Part shown: positions 46,401 to 58,118 of the stretch, in pieces | Layout of the letters: every line of letters starts with the position of its first letter | Numbering within the stretch: position 1 is the stretch's first letter | From: Gnetum montanum | Taxonomy: Eukaryota > Streptophyta > Gnetopsida > Gnetales > Gnetaceae | Reading direction: 5' to 3' | Assembly (NCBI GenBank): GCA_015680685.1 | Contig: MNCI01001324.1 | Span: 95,835 to 159,834, forward strand | Length of the DNA stretch: 64,000 nucleotides | Made by a program: the position numbers and the translations under genes | The notes under the pieces: model-generated | What the model was told of the DNA's origin: nothing | Databases searched by the model: none | Seen by the model: the letters and a program-made list of their open reading frames with translations, nothing else

Positions 46401-48133
46401 TCATTAAGGACACATCAACGAATCAGGCCATTGACACACACCTTGTAGATATGTTCGTTGATTTATATGAAGTATTTGGCCTAATGAAGAAATTCTTGCT
46501 TCTTTCTAAAGTCAAGATCTTGTGGCATCTCTTGAGTGAGAAGACAAGTGAGGATGCCATTATACCATGTTGTTTTTGTGGTCGTTTGGTCATTTATTGC
46601 TCCTATAAATACAAGTTCATTTGGAAATTTATCAGAGAGCAAGCTCTCCTCCTCTTTATTATCCCATCTTAAGCAAGAGAGGTGGTCAGTGATCACATTC
46701 TCGATTCCTTTTCAATCTACCATTATGAGATCAAATTCCTGCAAGATCACAAGCCACCATATGATACCAGGGCTCACCATTGTCTTGTTCATGAGGAAGT
46801 GGCTTACATTGTGGTCCATGTGTACAAGTACTTTGTAGTCAAGCACATAGTACCTAAAATTTTCAAGAGCATACACCACTGCCATTAGTTCCTTCTTTTT
46901 GGTGGTGTAATTTAATTATGGCCCCACAATGCTTTAGCTCATATAGTGGATGTAGTATGGGTGTTTCTTATTGTCCAACTACGTGAGCACAACTTCCAAG
47001 GCATAGTTAGATGCATTTATCATGATGTGGAATGGCCTGGACTAGTTTGGTGCTAGTAGAATTGGTCTTTCTATGAGTTTCTCCTTTAACTATTGGAATT
47101 CTTGTTCACATTCCTTGGTCTAGATGAAAGGTGCATCTTTCTTTGTAAGCTCTACCAATAGTTTTGCAATCTTAGAGAAATTTTGTATGAATAGCTGGTA
47201 GTAGCCAGTGTATTCAAGGAATGATCGAACATCTTTAACAGTTTTTTGTTGGTGGGTTATTCCTTGGATGATCCTTATTTTCTTAGGGTCTACTCAATCC
47301 CTTCTTGTGAAATTTGATGCCCCAACACAATTCCTTCTTGGACCATAAGATGACTTTTTTGCCAGTTGAGCCATAGATTTATTTCAACACATCTCTTCAG
47401 TACCTTCTCAAGGTAGTCCAAGGCTTGTTGAAATGTAGCTCCATAGGTGGAGAAGTCATCCATGAAGGCTTCCACAACACTACCAACCTACTACCAGAAG
47501 ATGCTAAGGACCAGGAATTGAAATGTTACAGGGGCATTACATAGACCAAATGGCATCTCACAATATGCAAAAGTCCCCCAGGTACTTGTGAATGTTGTCT
47601 TGGCCTATTCTTATGGTGAAATTTGGATTTGGTTATAGCCACTATAACCATCCAAGAGCTATAATAGCAATTCCCAGAGATAGTGTTCAACACTTGGTCC
47701 ACAAATAGCAATGGAAAATGATCTTTAAATGTTGTCATGTTCAATAGTCTAAAGTCGATGCAAACTCCCACTTTCCACCTTTCTTTGGCATGATTACTAG
47801 TGAACTAATCCACTCACTATCCTCCATGGGATAGATAAACACTACCTTGAGGAGTTGCTCTATTTCCTTCTTGACGATCTGCTTCGATTTGGGGTTTATC
47901 TATCTCTACAGCTACCTTCTTGGCTTCATGGCTAGGTTGATGTAAATGCGATGTTTGCATATCCTTGGATCAATTCCAGTCAGCTTGATATATGACCAAG
48001 CAAAGGATGTTGGCCATTTGTTAACCATCTTTAACAGCCTTTCTTTTTGTTTAGGAGCAAGTTTGACATTGATTATGACTAGCTTACCATTATTTAAGAA
48101 TGCATACTCCATGCTAGTTGGTAGAGTTTTCAC
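46401..48133 (-). pseudogene. B2 reverse transcriptase and RNase H
   Basis: The minus strand opens near 48133 with KTLPTSMEYAFLNNG, then KWPTSFAWSYIKLTGIDPRIC, the standard N-terminus of Athila-type RT. MGVCIDFRLLNMTTFKDHFP (47771) is the FRxLN motif. QALDYLEKVLKRCVEINLWL (47440-47380) follows the catalytic region; MEAFMDDFSTYG at 47475 shows that YMDD has become FMDD with both Asp kept. RNase H pieces (about 47100-46650) are in several frames. Stops and frameshifts separate the blocks. Confidence 0.78.
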
Positions 48134-48960
48134 CTCTAGGGGCTCCTACTTGAGGTTATCAGGGATTTCAAACTCTCCCCAACAGGTATCATCATTTTCA
48201 TCATCAAAGAGTTGGTGATGAACTTGTTTAAGTTCATCCATGCCTTCAACATAAGCACATTTTAGGCTTTTAGTTGGTTCCATGCATAATGCATTACTTT
48301 CTAAGTTAGCTATCAACCACTGGGTGCCCTCCTATTTTTTGACTACTATGTACAGACACCATTGAATATCTATTTCTTGTGCACACTGATTGCATGCTTT
48401 AATGTATGTACTTTTGATGGACCAAATATTTTCCACATAATTGCACCTATTAGCACTATACATGATGCATGGAATATGCTTCTTCTCCAACCACAAAAAT
48501 TCATTTTCCTTGGAGATTTCAAAGAAGAGGTCCCTTATGCCCATTCACGCATCAGTTGTGCTTCACCAAGCTCTTACCATAATGATGGAGAAGTCAACAT
48601 TGTAATTCTCAACCTTGATCACTATAAAATTGGCAAGATAAGACCACCCACAAACTATTGTAACAATGTCCTCTACTAACCCTAGAGGGATAGTAATTGA
48701 CCAGTCTACCAATTCCAAATGAATGTTGCTCTTCTTGAGAGGTGGTAGGTTCTAGGTTGTGTACATGTCATGGGAGATGAAGTTGACATTGGAACTAGAA
48801 TCAAGAAGAGCCTTGCATGGCTCATGTCCAATGATCTGTAGGTAAATGAGTGGACTTCCTAGGTTAGATCATTTTGTGGAAAGATGGCCAACCTTGATCC
48901 AATTGAAAAAAATATGAGTTAACATCATAGTGCAGATCCTAGGTGGCATTTAGTTTTAAG
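48134..48960 (-). pseudogene. B2 protease and linker to RT
   Basis: The stretch 48544-48332 (LGIRDLFFEISKENEFLW, then KHIPCIMYS and CAQEIDIQWCLYIV) aligns with the end of D's protease region (54050-54240: LGICDLSLEISKVN, KVPCITYS, CAQETKIQRCLYVA). The protease itself, 48550-48900, is decayed; remnants of the active-site block lie near 48830-48780. It would process gag-pol. No intact catalytic Asp box is visible to me. Confidence 0.6.
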
Positions 48961-48999
48961 GGCACTCAAAGGTGTTGGATGCAGAGGATGAGAGTGTTG

Positions 49000-50219
49000 G
49001 AGATGCAAGGTAGCTAACCACATGAGGTAATGAGGGTTTAGGAAGACTATTGGATCAAAAAAAAGTTGTTTCCAAGATCAATTGTCTGAACCACATGGTT
49101 GCAAGGCTAGATGTAAATGTACAGCCCTTGTGGCATTTTATTGCTACAACTGTGAAGGAATTTCATCTTGCATGGATGGAGCAAGGGGAAATTGGGTAGA
49201 GGCTGGAGGGATGTATGTAGACAGATGCGAAGGGTAATATGGATATGGGTTCTTCTCTTGAGTGAATGGTGAATGTATTCAATGGTACTCTGGATAATAA
49301 TAGTGATGCTGAAATGAGGCATGGCTTGTAGAACTTCTTGAAGAGATGGGTTGCTGAACATAGTACGCATATGGATTTGGTTGCCTGTAAGGATACTACT
49401 ACCTTGGTGATAACATTTCCCATAATTGTGGTTGGTGCCACTATTGGTATTATTCATATGGTTGTGGTGGAGCTCCACTTGGGTAGTAAGCTTGTTCTTG
49501 TTAGTGGAACTATCCTAGATTGCCTTGAGGATAAGGCAATCATCTAGGTGCTTGCCTACATGCTAGTCAAGGATTCAATGAATACATCCCAGACTCTTGT
49601 AAGTGTGACATCATAGGGAAACATCCCTTTGGATGTTCATATGAACAAATGTTACAACCAACATCATCTTCAAAGTCTGTCTCCACAACTTCCTCTACGG
49701 CAGCAGCTTTGCACTTCCCTCTTTGGTAGGCACATTCAGCTTCTTTTTGCCTCCTACAGTTATGATCACTATTTTTCTCTTTGGATTCTTTATCAATCTT
49801 CATAGCATTTTGGAATTTTTCATCCAAAGAGTCCCATAATTTATCAACCTTTGCTAAAATATCGAAAATATATTTTTGGATGGGAAGGTTTTTTTGTTCA
49901 CCACTTCATCGAGTGGTGACTTCTCCTTATCACAAAATTGGACCTTTGATTTCCTGATGAAAGGGTCCCTATTATACTCTTCTGCACTTTCTCTTTTTAA
50001 CAAATCACCTTCTTCTTTTACTAACTACTCTATCAACCTTTGGAGCTAATGAGCTCTTAGTTTAGATAGTCTCCCTTCGGCATACACCTGAAGAGTTCTT
50101 CTAGTTTCTGCTCTAAGTCCATCTATGATGTGGCAAAGTTGTTTCCTTTGAGAATAACCATGGCTAGGGCATCGATGTAAGAGTGAATAATATCTACCCA
50201 TAGCAGCATCCAAGGGTTC
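49000..50219 (-). pseudogene. B2 gag, C-terminal two thirds
   Basis: Continues the gag frame from 57324 after element D. HEPLDAAMGRYYSLLHRCP and IDGLRAETRRTLQVYAEGRL (50219-50070) match D's gag at 52390-52555 closely. Downstream comes a charged helical region (about 49830-49567, including EVVETDFEDDVGCNICSYEH, a possible metal-binding C..C..H patch that D also shows in worn form). A His/Asn/Tyr-rich tail follows toward 49100. It forms the capsid and binds RNA. Confidence 0.72.
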
Positions 50220-50224
50220 ATGTG
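50220..50224. repeat. Target-site duplication of D, left copy
   Basis: ATGTG directly before the LTR start; repeated at 57319-57323. Confidence 0.85.
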
Positions 50225-51017
50225 TGATGGGACGCGATATCACATGGGCCATGATATCGCGTACGCGATATTGTGGTCCATCGTCAAATCTATAAATAAG
50301 AGGTAACTCTTCCTTGTTTCTCATCCTAGGCTTAGACCGTAGTGAAAATTTGGCAGTTTGATCCCTCCAGAGATAGAATATTTTCCATGTGCCCATAGTA
50401 GGAACTCCAAAGTGAATGGATCTTCATTCGAGCAAATATTGTACCTGAACACATGTTTGTGTATAGCAATAAAGACGAACTTCTTGGATAAACCTTGTAG
50501 TGCATGCAATAGGCTAAATAGGATTTTATTGACTGTTATTTATTTTTTATCATTTAAATTCTTTATTAGTTATTAAATCTCTCTCAACCCTTCTCTCCTA
50601 GTTAAGTGCCTCAGTACGACCGCTTCGAGCACGTGCGTTACGCTTGGTGATCCCAGCAACGATTAGCGTTTGGTAACCAAGGTTGCATTGGTTTAGGGTG
50701 TGAATGGTAAGTGGGAACAGATGCTGACGCTAGATTAATTTAGACTTAGTTAGTTAGTTAAATTTAGTAATTAGTCTCTTCAAACCTTCACCTCATCAGC
50801 ATAGGAGATAAAACAGAAAAGACATAAAAATCATATACCTCAGACTTACTTAACCATACAACTGTGACAACTACAAGTAAGTTTGGGAAGACAATGAATA
50901 ATTAACCTTAAGCATTCCATGAGGCATGTAGGCACTTAGTCTACAGAGTTTGACCGGATCGTGCGTGCTACACTCGTATTCGTATGGTTGAGTGTAGGGG
51001 TACCTCGCCACTCATCA
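50225..51017 (+). repeat. D 5' LTR
   Basis: Starts TGATGGGACGCGATATC, ends CTCGCCACTCATCA; 793 bp. TATA CTATAAATAA is at 50290-50299. The end (GGGTACCTCGCCACTCATCA) is shared, in inverse orientation, with the B1/B2 LTR starts. Confidence 0.9.
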
Positions 51018-51037
51018 TTGGCACCATTACTAGGGAC
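51018..51037 (+). promoter_or_regulatory. D primer binding site (tRNA-Asp type)
   Basis: TTGGCACCATTACTAGGGAC directly after the LTR. Against the tRNA-Asp complement TGGCGCCGTTGCCGGGGA the changes are mostly G-to-A or C-to-T, several at former CpG. Confidence 0.7.
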
Positions 51038-51529
51038 TTAGTGTTTGTGCGCTAAGTAGAACATAGGAAATCACTCACATCGTTGGGAGCTTAAACGAAC
51101 CTTAGGGTTAATTAAACAAAAAAATTACATAACGTTAAATAGTACACCGATAAGACACAATTTCTTCTTCAAACAAAAGAAATTCACCACCTAGGGATCA
51201 TACAAGGAACAGTCGGCAGTCTAGAACACATAACCAAAATCCACCAATTCCTCAACAGCATCGGGTAGTATATACTCATCCCGATGAGTACATACCAAAT
51301 TTTACCTTTATCCTCCATTAAGATGAACAACTGCGATGGAGAGATTGGCAAGGTAACATAGTGTTACCTCCAGATCAAGCAGTCCCAAACATGCTCCTCT
51401 ATGCTCTTGCACAGATCGGCATGACACAGCTCTATGCTGAATACGTTATAGGTGATTTCGACACAAGGGATTATCATCCCACAGCAGCATAACGTATAAG
51501 GAACTCAAGGTAGAAGAGCCACCATACAC

Positions 51530-53060
51530 TATTGAAGGGAAAAGGGGTCCCGCACATCCTAAGCAAAATTGGAGATGGTGAACCACTTATAACAGGTTCT
51601 CTATCGAAATATGTTTCCCCTCCTAACAATAGTGAGGAGGTGGGGTATTAGAACCTACGCTCCACGATACACAACCCTGGTTCTAATCCTCGTGAATGCC
51701 AACTATTCACTGAGGCAACAACAACACATGGCAAGGATGGGTACTCAGATCGTCATCACGATCGAGGCCGAAGCCACAGAAGAGAAGCTAGGAAACATCA
51801 TCATGGCAATGGTTCTCCTTCTTCTTCTCCTTCATCACATCATTCACCCCTCCTTCCACCTCTGGGCATAGTCATAAAGAGCATAACGGTGAGGATAGAG
51901 GTAGAAAAAATGAGTGACCTCGACGAGAGAGTCGAGAGAGAGGACAAGGGCATGAACAATGGGAAAGTAGGGAACAACGTAGACATCATAGACGTCATGA
52001 AAGAGATGATCATGATGAACCCCTACTTGCCACCCGAAGCATACTAGACATCATGGAGGCAATGAAAATACCAACAAGGCATCAGAAAGATAGTTGGATC
52101 AAGCGTTTAGACATGAACAACATCCCACACTTCGAAGGGAGATACAACGTGGATCCACAAAATCATTTACAGGCATTCCACGATGCCTGCGCCTTGCAAA
52201 ACATAGAAAACGAGTGGCAGAAACTAAAGTTGTTTCCCAGGACACTCATAAAGGAAGCAGAGAGTTGGTACCGGTCCTTAGAACCGGAAACCATCAGGAG
52301 GTGGAGTACAATGTTAGAACTCTTCAACAATAAATATAAAACATACTCCAGAGTGTCTAACTTGCATCAGCAGATCTAAGGATGGAAGCAAGGTACTCAT
52401 GAACCCTTGGATGCTACCATGGGCCACTATTATGCATTGTTACATCATTGCCCAGGCCATGGTTATGCACAATGGGACCAACTTCACCATCTCGTAGATG
52501 GGCTAAGGTATGAAACTAGGAGAACCCTTGGAACTTATGCCCAAGGGAGACTATAAGAACTTAGATCCCATGAGATTCATCGATTGTTGGAACAAGTAGC
52601 CAAAGAAGAAGGGGAGCTATGAAAAAGAGAGAGCATGGAAGAATATAACCGTGATCCTTCCCTCCAAAAGAAGGGAGTGAGATTCTGCGATGAAGAGGAT
52701 GAGTCACCACTCGAAGAGTTGGTGAATAGGAAAACCTTGCCACTTCAAAAGCTAACAATGGAAGTAACGACTAAGGTAGATCAAATACAGGACTCCTTGG
52801 ATAGTAGATTTGAACTTGTCCTAAAAATTGTAGAGGAGTCTAAGGAGGAACAAAGTAGTGACACGTACAAGACAAGGCTGAGAGATTTAGGCCCTGCACG
52901 TGACAAGGGTAAGGGGAAAATAACTATTCCGATGAGGTTGTGGACTTAGACATAGACAATGATAGTGGATGTGAGATCTATCACTATGAACATCCTAAGG
53001 GATGTTGTCCAATCATCTCACATCTATAAGAGTCTGGGGTGTATGCCCTTAACCTGAGAC
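51530..53060 (+). pseudogene. Element D gag
   Basis: After a leader, gag-like coding begins near 51530. The best part is an open frame (52053-52379): MEAMKIPTRHQKDSWIKRLD, NIPHFEGRYNVDPQNHLQAF, then FPRTLIKEAESWYRSLEPET, the capsid core with its W-Y-R-S-L motif. After one TAG the same frame continues HEPLDATMGHYYALLHHCP and RYETRRTLGTYAQGRL to about 52560. A further open frame (52635-52949) is acidic and helical. B2 gag is its close relative. Fewer stops than in B2 agree with a younger insertion. Confidence 0.8.
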
Positions 53061-53789
53061 TTAACAGACGGCAGACACCTCGAAGGTTACCTTATCCCCA
53101 AGGTAACCCAAGGCATTTCCACCAACCGTTAACGTATTATCCAAGTGGAACTCCACCACAACCCATCAGGAAACATCATCAGTGGAAACACCCACAGTCA
53201 TGGGGGATGCCACTGCCAAGACAACAATACCCTTACCGGCAACCCGATCCTTATGGTTACTACGTGTAGTAGTTGATTTCTCCAAGTGACTCCATGGATC
53301 ACACAACTCGCCAATGTCACTACCAAGTTTAGGAGTACTTTAGAAGGACTCCTTCTCCTCTGGGAGATGCTCCACATCCATACCATCCTTTAAATCCATC
53401 CACCTCTCTTCCGCCAGTAGTTCCCATACCACCCGCTCCAACAATGCAAGGGGAACTCCCGACTCAACTGCAGCAATGTAACACTATGAGAGCCATAACC
53501 ATTCAACCCAATGTTGGTTCTGACAATTGCAAAAATAGAAGATCTTTCTTCAAAACCAAAATCCCAGACAAGCTCTCACAACCATGAGTGGTTAAGTCTG
53601 TACACACTTCTCCAACATACAAGGCTTTAGAGCTCCCTTCAGTCCAACAATAGAGCTTCACGCATACGGTTATGTTAACACATACCATAACCGACTGGAT
53701 CAATGTAAGCCACCTTCCCAGGAAACTATTTGACCCTGGAAGTCCCTTAATCTACCTCCAAGTCACCAAGAATGAACCTCATAAGGCTC
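53061..53789 (+). pseudogene. Element D gag tail, Pro/Gln-rich
   Basis: Continuation between capsid and protease, rich in Pro, Gln, Tyr and His on the plus strand (53039-53269 and beyond, for example YPQGNPRHFHQPLTYYPSGT). It matches in character the His/Asn/Tyr-rich tail of B2 gag. Frames are broken; no zinc knuckle seen. Confidence 0.5.
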
Positions 53790-54265
53790 TTCTTCACTCA
53801 GGTTCTGGAGTCAACTTAATTTCATGAGAAATGTATCAAGCTTGGAACCTACCCCAACTTAAGAAGAGCAATATTCAACTAGAGCTAGTAGACCAGTCCA
53901 TCACCATTCCCTTGGGGTTGGTGGAGGACATTGTTACCACTGTGTGTGGTTGGTCATACCCAGCTGATTTCCTAGTGATAGAGGTCAACAGCAACGAAGG
54001 GGACTTCCCAATTATAATGGGAAGGCCATGATTGAGTACAATAGATGCGTACCTAGGGATCTGTGATCTTTCCTTGGAGATATCTAAGGTAAATATTTAT
54101 GGAAAGATTGAGAAGAAGAAAGTTCCATGCATCACATACAGTGACTCAGAGGGTGATGACATGGAGGAATGCTCAGCATCCCTTCCATGCAATTGGTGTG
54201 CCCAAGAAACAAAGATACAAAGGTGCCTGTATGTAGCAACCACACAAGTAGTGGACACCACGTGA
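53790..54265 (+). pseudogene. Element D aspartic protease
   Basis: ALLHSGSGVNL at about 53790-53820 stands where Athila-like proteases have DxGAxxNL, and the catalytic Asp appears as His. Then MYQAWNLPQLKKSNIQLELV, SITIPLGLVEDIV, YPADFLVIEV and FPIIMGRPWLST-like sequence (TGG to TGA at 54029), the standard fold. The tail CNWCAQETKIQRCLYVAT matches B2 before RT. The frame stops at 54263 and no RT follows. Confidence 0.75.
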
Positions 54266-56457
54266 TTGACAGCTACTAGAAAGAGCAACTCGTCAATATG
54301 CATGGAAGGAATTGGGGAAACAACCCACGTTTGTAACGAAGGCATAGAAACATTGGAATATGAGCATCGCCAACTTCCACCCCTTAATCTAAGAACATCA
54401 ATTGGGAGAAGTTGGACACTTCTAAGAAATTCAAATAGACACTCATTATCTCGGATCTCTCCCTTTCCATTCAGTCATGGGGGAGATGGTCACCTATGCT
54501 GATCATTTGGGGCCCTCAACTCTTTTTAGTTTTTGTTTTACACATTTTTGTTTTACACATTTTTGTTTTACAAATTTTTGTTTTACGCGTTTTTGTTTTG
54601 CACATTTTTGTTTTGCACATTTTTTTTACATATTTTTTTTACACGTTTTTTTTTCACAAATTTCTTTAACTTTTCTTGTTTTTGTTTTACAACATCGTTA
54701 TACTTTTTCATTTTTTGTGTGTGATCCATCTTATAAGTTTGTCATTCAATAAGTGTTCTTTATGATGGTATGAACTTTTTTTATATTGATTGCTCATGTT
54801 TAGTTTTTACCTTTAAGTCATGATGTTGATACTAAGGTATGTTTCTTTTGATATAGCAAGTAATGAGTCCACTTCATCCATCCATCCACAAGTTCTATAG
54901 TCTCTCTCAACTTGAAAATGTGCAGTCCCTTTCTAATAAGAACTATAACAAATCGGTGACTATGTATTTCTCCAACTAAGGAAGGGCTCAAGGATTGAAA
55001 AGGGTATGACTTCAAGGGAACTTGATGTATTTGTGTTGGCCATTCTCTTAGATGCTTGGATGCTTTCTTCTTGAGTTTTTTTACTATTTTGACATTACTC
55101 AATCATCGAAAGTTGAGCAAATACAAATAACAAAGTCTTTTCATGGTGTGGTTCTCACGCATAAACACACAAAAACAAAAAATAAAAATAAAAATTAAAA
55201 AAAATGTGAGAATTAAAATCACACGCCTTAGACGAAATAATCATTTGGGCTACAAGCACTAGTTATGGAACTTAAAATAAAAATGTTTCCTCTAACTAAG
55301 GCCCTTCCCATTCTCTCCTCCTTGTTTCGTCGAAATGGTGGTGGCTCTTGGGTGAAGGCTTTCTTGTTACTCCTAGAGGATGGATTAACTGAGTGCATTG
55401 ATGCGAAGTCACTGGATGTGGTTTGTTTAGGCCGGACTTGGAATGGGATTTACTAAGTTACATTAACCATGAAATACACAAAGGGTTGTACACCACCTTG
55501 TCCTTGGGATTCTATTCCATTCTCTTCTCTCCATCCTTCTCTCCATTATCCACCACATTTCTAGTTGTATCATTAGTGTATATTTTGGTTGACACATTAT
55601 TTTATTTTTGGTAAATTCTTGCAATTAAGACTTTAACTCTTGTTCCAAATGACATTCCCAGAGCCTACGAACTCTTTGAATGTGGGTTTGTCAGGGCATT
55701 ATGGGCATGAGCCTACTTTGGGGAGGACCCACTGACACTCCTATTTGGTGCACCAGTTAAACTCGTTCCCTTAACATTTTGCAATTACCTTTATTTTGTT
55801 CATTTCCATCTTGACAACCCTTTTATCAACGATATAGTTGTTTATTTTTCTCCATCTTTGTTGTTCTCTTTCCTTCTCCATTCTATCACTACCAAAGGTT
55901 CGCTCTCAGTCATGGGGGTCTTGGTTCAATTTTTTTTATTTTCTCCTAACCCCTACACCTTCAGTAGCCATCAACATATATCTCCAAATCCACATTAGCC
56001 ATGTCACAAAAATGGATCTTACATCGAAGCAAGGTATCAATTTCATTGTGATTCATTTACCCTTACTAATTTAAGATTGTGTTGTGTGTGCAGATGGCAA
56101 TCGTACAACAACAAATTGGATCTGAAGGGAACACTTGGAATGGACCGATGCTGAAGCAGCTATGCAAGGAGCAAGATCGAATGGTGCGCTTCTGGATGGA
56201 CAACGAAAGGTGCAATCTTGATGTTGACAGCAACAAAAATTCTTTCTCTCTCTCTCTCTTTCTTAGTTACCAAATAAGGCCTGATGTCAAATGTATAAGG
56301 TGTTCACTCTTGTTGTCATGAACACCAGTTTTGTCTTGTCTTGTAATGATGATCCGTTCACATGTCATCCCATTAGTTCCATTCAGTCAATAATCCCATA
56401 CCTTCCCAATATTTTGTAAGGAACTCAAGGATGAGTTTTCATTTAGTCATGGGCATA
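54266..56457 (+). other. Element D 3' noncoding region
   Basis: It starts with 200 bases of decayed linker, then CAGTCATGGGGGAGATGG (54473-54490), which matches the region after integrase in B1 (15670-15690 on minus). Next is a TTTTGTTTTACACATT array (54530-54700). The rest, to the 3' LTR, has several short open frames without domains. Near 56070-56093 a good splice-acceptor-like sequence (GTGTTGTGTGTGCAG) precedes ATGGCAATCG and a short open frame to 56321. The end, TCATTTAGTCATGGGCATA, is shared with the 3' ends of B1 and B2 and must include the purine tract. Confidence 0.55.
54530..54700 (+). repeat. TTTTGTTTTACACATT tandem array in D
   Basis: About eight copies of a 16-17-bp unit, becoming irregular toward 54700. 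Homologous, inverted, to the arrays at 15530-15650 and 26820-26970. Confidence 0.85.
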
Positions 56458-57318
56458 TGATGGGATGCGATATTGCATGGGCCATGATATCGCGTATGCA
56501 ATATTGCATCTGTCATGATATCGCATCCCCCACGATATCACATACACGATATCACGTCATCCCCTGTGATATCGTGGTCTACCACCAAATCTATACATAA
56601 GAGGCAGCTCTCCCTTGTTTCTCATCCTAGGCTTAGACCGTAGTAAAACTCTGGTAATTTGATCCCTCTAGACATAGAATATTTTCCATGTGCCCGCAGT
56701 AGGAACTCCAAAGTGAACGGATCTTTATTCGAGCAAATATTGTACCTGAACACATGTTTATGTATGGAAATAAAGACAAACTTCTTGGATAAACCTTGTA
56801 GTGCATGGAATAGGCTAAATAGGATTTTATTGACTGTTATTTATTGTTTATCATTTAAATTCTTTATTAGTTATTAAATCTCTCTCAACCCTTCTCTCCT
56901 AGTTAAGTGCCTCAGTACAACCGCTTCGAGCACATGCATTACGCTTGGTGATCCCAGCAACGATTAGCATTTGGTAACCAAGGTTTCATTGGTTTAGGGT
57001 GTGAATGGTAAGTGGGAATGGATGCTAACACTAGGTTAATTCAGACTTAGTTAGTTAGTTAAAGCTAGTAATTAGTCTCTTCAACCCTTCACCTCATTAG
57101 CATAGGAGATAAAACAGAAAATACATAAAAATCATATGCCTTAGGCTTACTTAACCATACAACCATGACAACTACAAGTAAGTTTGAGAAGACAACGAAT
57201 AATTAACCTTAAGTGTTCCATGAGGCGTGTAGGCACTTAGTCTATGGAGTTCGACTGGATCGCGCATGCTACGCTCGTATTTGTATGGTTGAGTGTAGGG
57301 GTACCTCGCCACTCATCA
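56458..57318 (+). repeat. D 3' LTR
   Basis: Starts TGATGGGATGCGATATTGC, ends CGCCACTCATCA; 861 bp, 68 longer than the 5' LTR. The extra length is additional CGATATCGC-type copies at about 56490-56575. TATA has decayed to CTATACATAA (56591-56600). Confidence 0.9.
56461..56580. repeat. GATATCGCG palindrome array in D LTR
   Basis: About seven copies built on the palindrome GATATC flanked by CG or its decay product, upstream of the TATA. The other LTR has only about three (50233-50275). Confidence 0.8.
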
Positions 57319-57323
57319 ATGTG
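57319..57323. repeat. Target-site duplication of D, right copy
   Basis: ATGTG directly after the LTR terminal CA, matching 50220-50224. B2 gag resumes. Confidence 0.85.
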
Positions 57324-58118
57324 TTCCTTGTTTCTGTCCTTGTTGAACAGCTCTAACTTGGTACTCCATCTGTGGATAGATTCTAGCTCCAAGGATCAAT
57401 ACTAGCTTTCAGCTTTCTTGATGAGTGTCCTAGGGAAGAGCTTTAGTTTCTGCCACTCATTTTCTATGTTCTATAAGGCACAAGCATCATGGAAAGCTTG
57501 TAGATGATTCTATAGATCAGAATTGTATCCCCCCTCAAATCGTGGAATATTATTCATGTCTAAGCATTTAATCTGACTATCTTTCATATGCTTGGTTGGA
57601 ATTCTAACTGCCTCTACAATGTTAAGCATACTTCTAGTTGCCAATAGAGGTTCCTCATCATGATTGTATTGATGATGTTGATGATGGTTCTTGCCACCTC
57701 TACATTCTTTATGGCTTAGATGATCATTGTTATCTTGTTGATTACCTTCATCACAATTATTTTGATAATGGCTTCTATGAGAACTGGCACATGAAGAGGA
57801 ATGTTCAAAATCAAATGAGAAAGATGGAGAGGAAGGTGGACCATCACCGCCACAGTAGTGTCCACCATCACATTTTTTCTCATTATGACCACCATCCTTA
57901 GATCTCTTGCTATTATGATGTTTGCCTAAGTCCCTACCTTGACTGTTACCTTTTCCCGAACCTATTTTATGAATAGTTGATTGCATATTCAGGGTCACAC
58001 CCTCATTACCAATAATAGGGGGTGGAGAATCTTTATGTTGAGAACCTTCAAAGGGAAGATCCTTATTGTCATCTTGATCTAGTAGGAATAAGGGATTAGT
58101 GAAATGTTTTCCCTTCAT
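57324..58118 (-). pseudogene. B2 gag, N-terminal third
   Basis: Open frame 58118-57510 starts MKGKHFTNPLFLLDQDDN. It has a Gly/His/Lys/Asn-rich, low-complexity middle (CDGGHYCGGDGPPSSP; HRSHYQNNCDEGNQQDNND), then SMLNIVEAVRIPTKHMKDSQ and DMNNIPRFEGGYN. These last two align with D's capsid start (MEAMKIPTRHQKDSWIKRLD, NIPHFEGRYN). Below 57510 the capsid continues in another frame to the D insertion at 57323. The start ATG is at a conserved place, also present in B1 (17204). Confidence 0.75.

Larger units (their letters stand above)
50225..57318 (+). mobile_element. Element D: family-B gypsy derivative with gag and protease only
   Basis: 7.1-kb plus-strand LTR element inserted in B2 gag with a 5-bp duplication. 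LTRs 50225-51017 and 56458-57318, tRNA-Asp-type primer site at 51018-51037, gag (about 51530-53060) and protease (about 53790-54265) clearly related to B1/B2. RT, RNase H and integrase are absent: the sequence passes from the protease tail into the 3' noncoding repeats that in B1/B2 follow integrase. Removing D and one ATGTG gives a continuous B2 gag matching D's own gag over the site. It resembles the non-autonomous, gag-bearing LTR elements described in plants. Confidence 0.85.
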
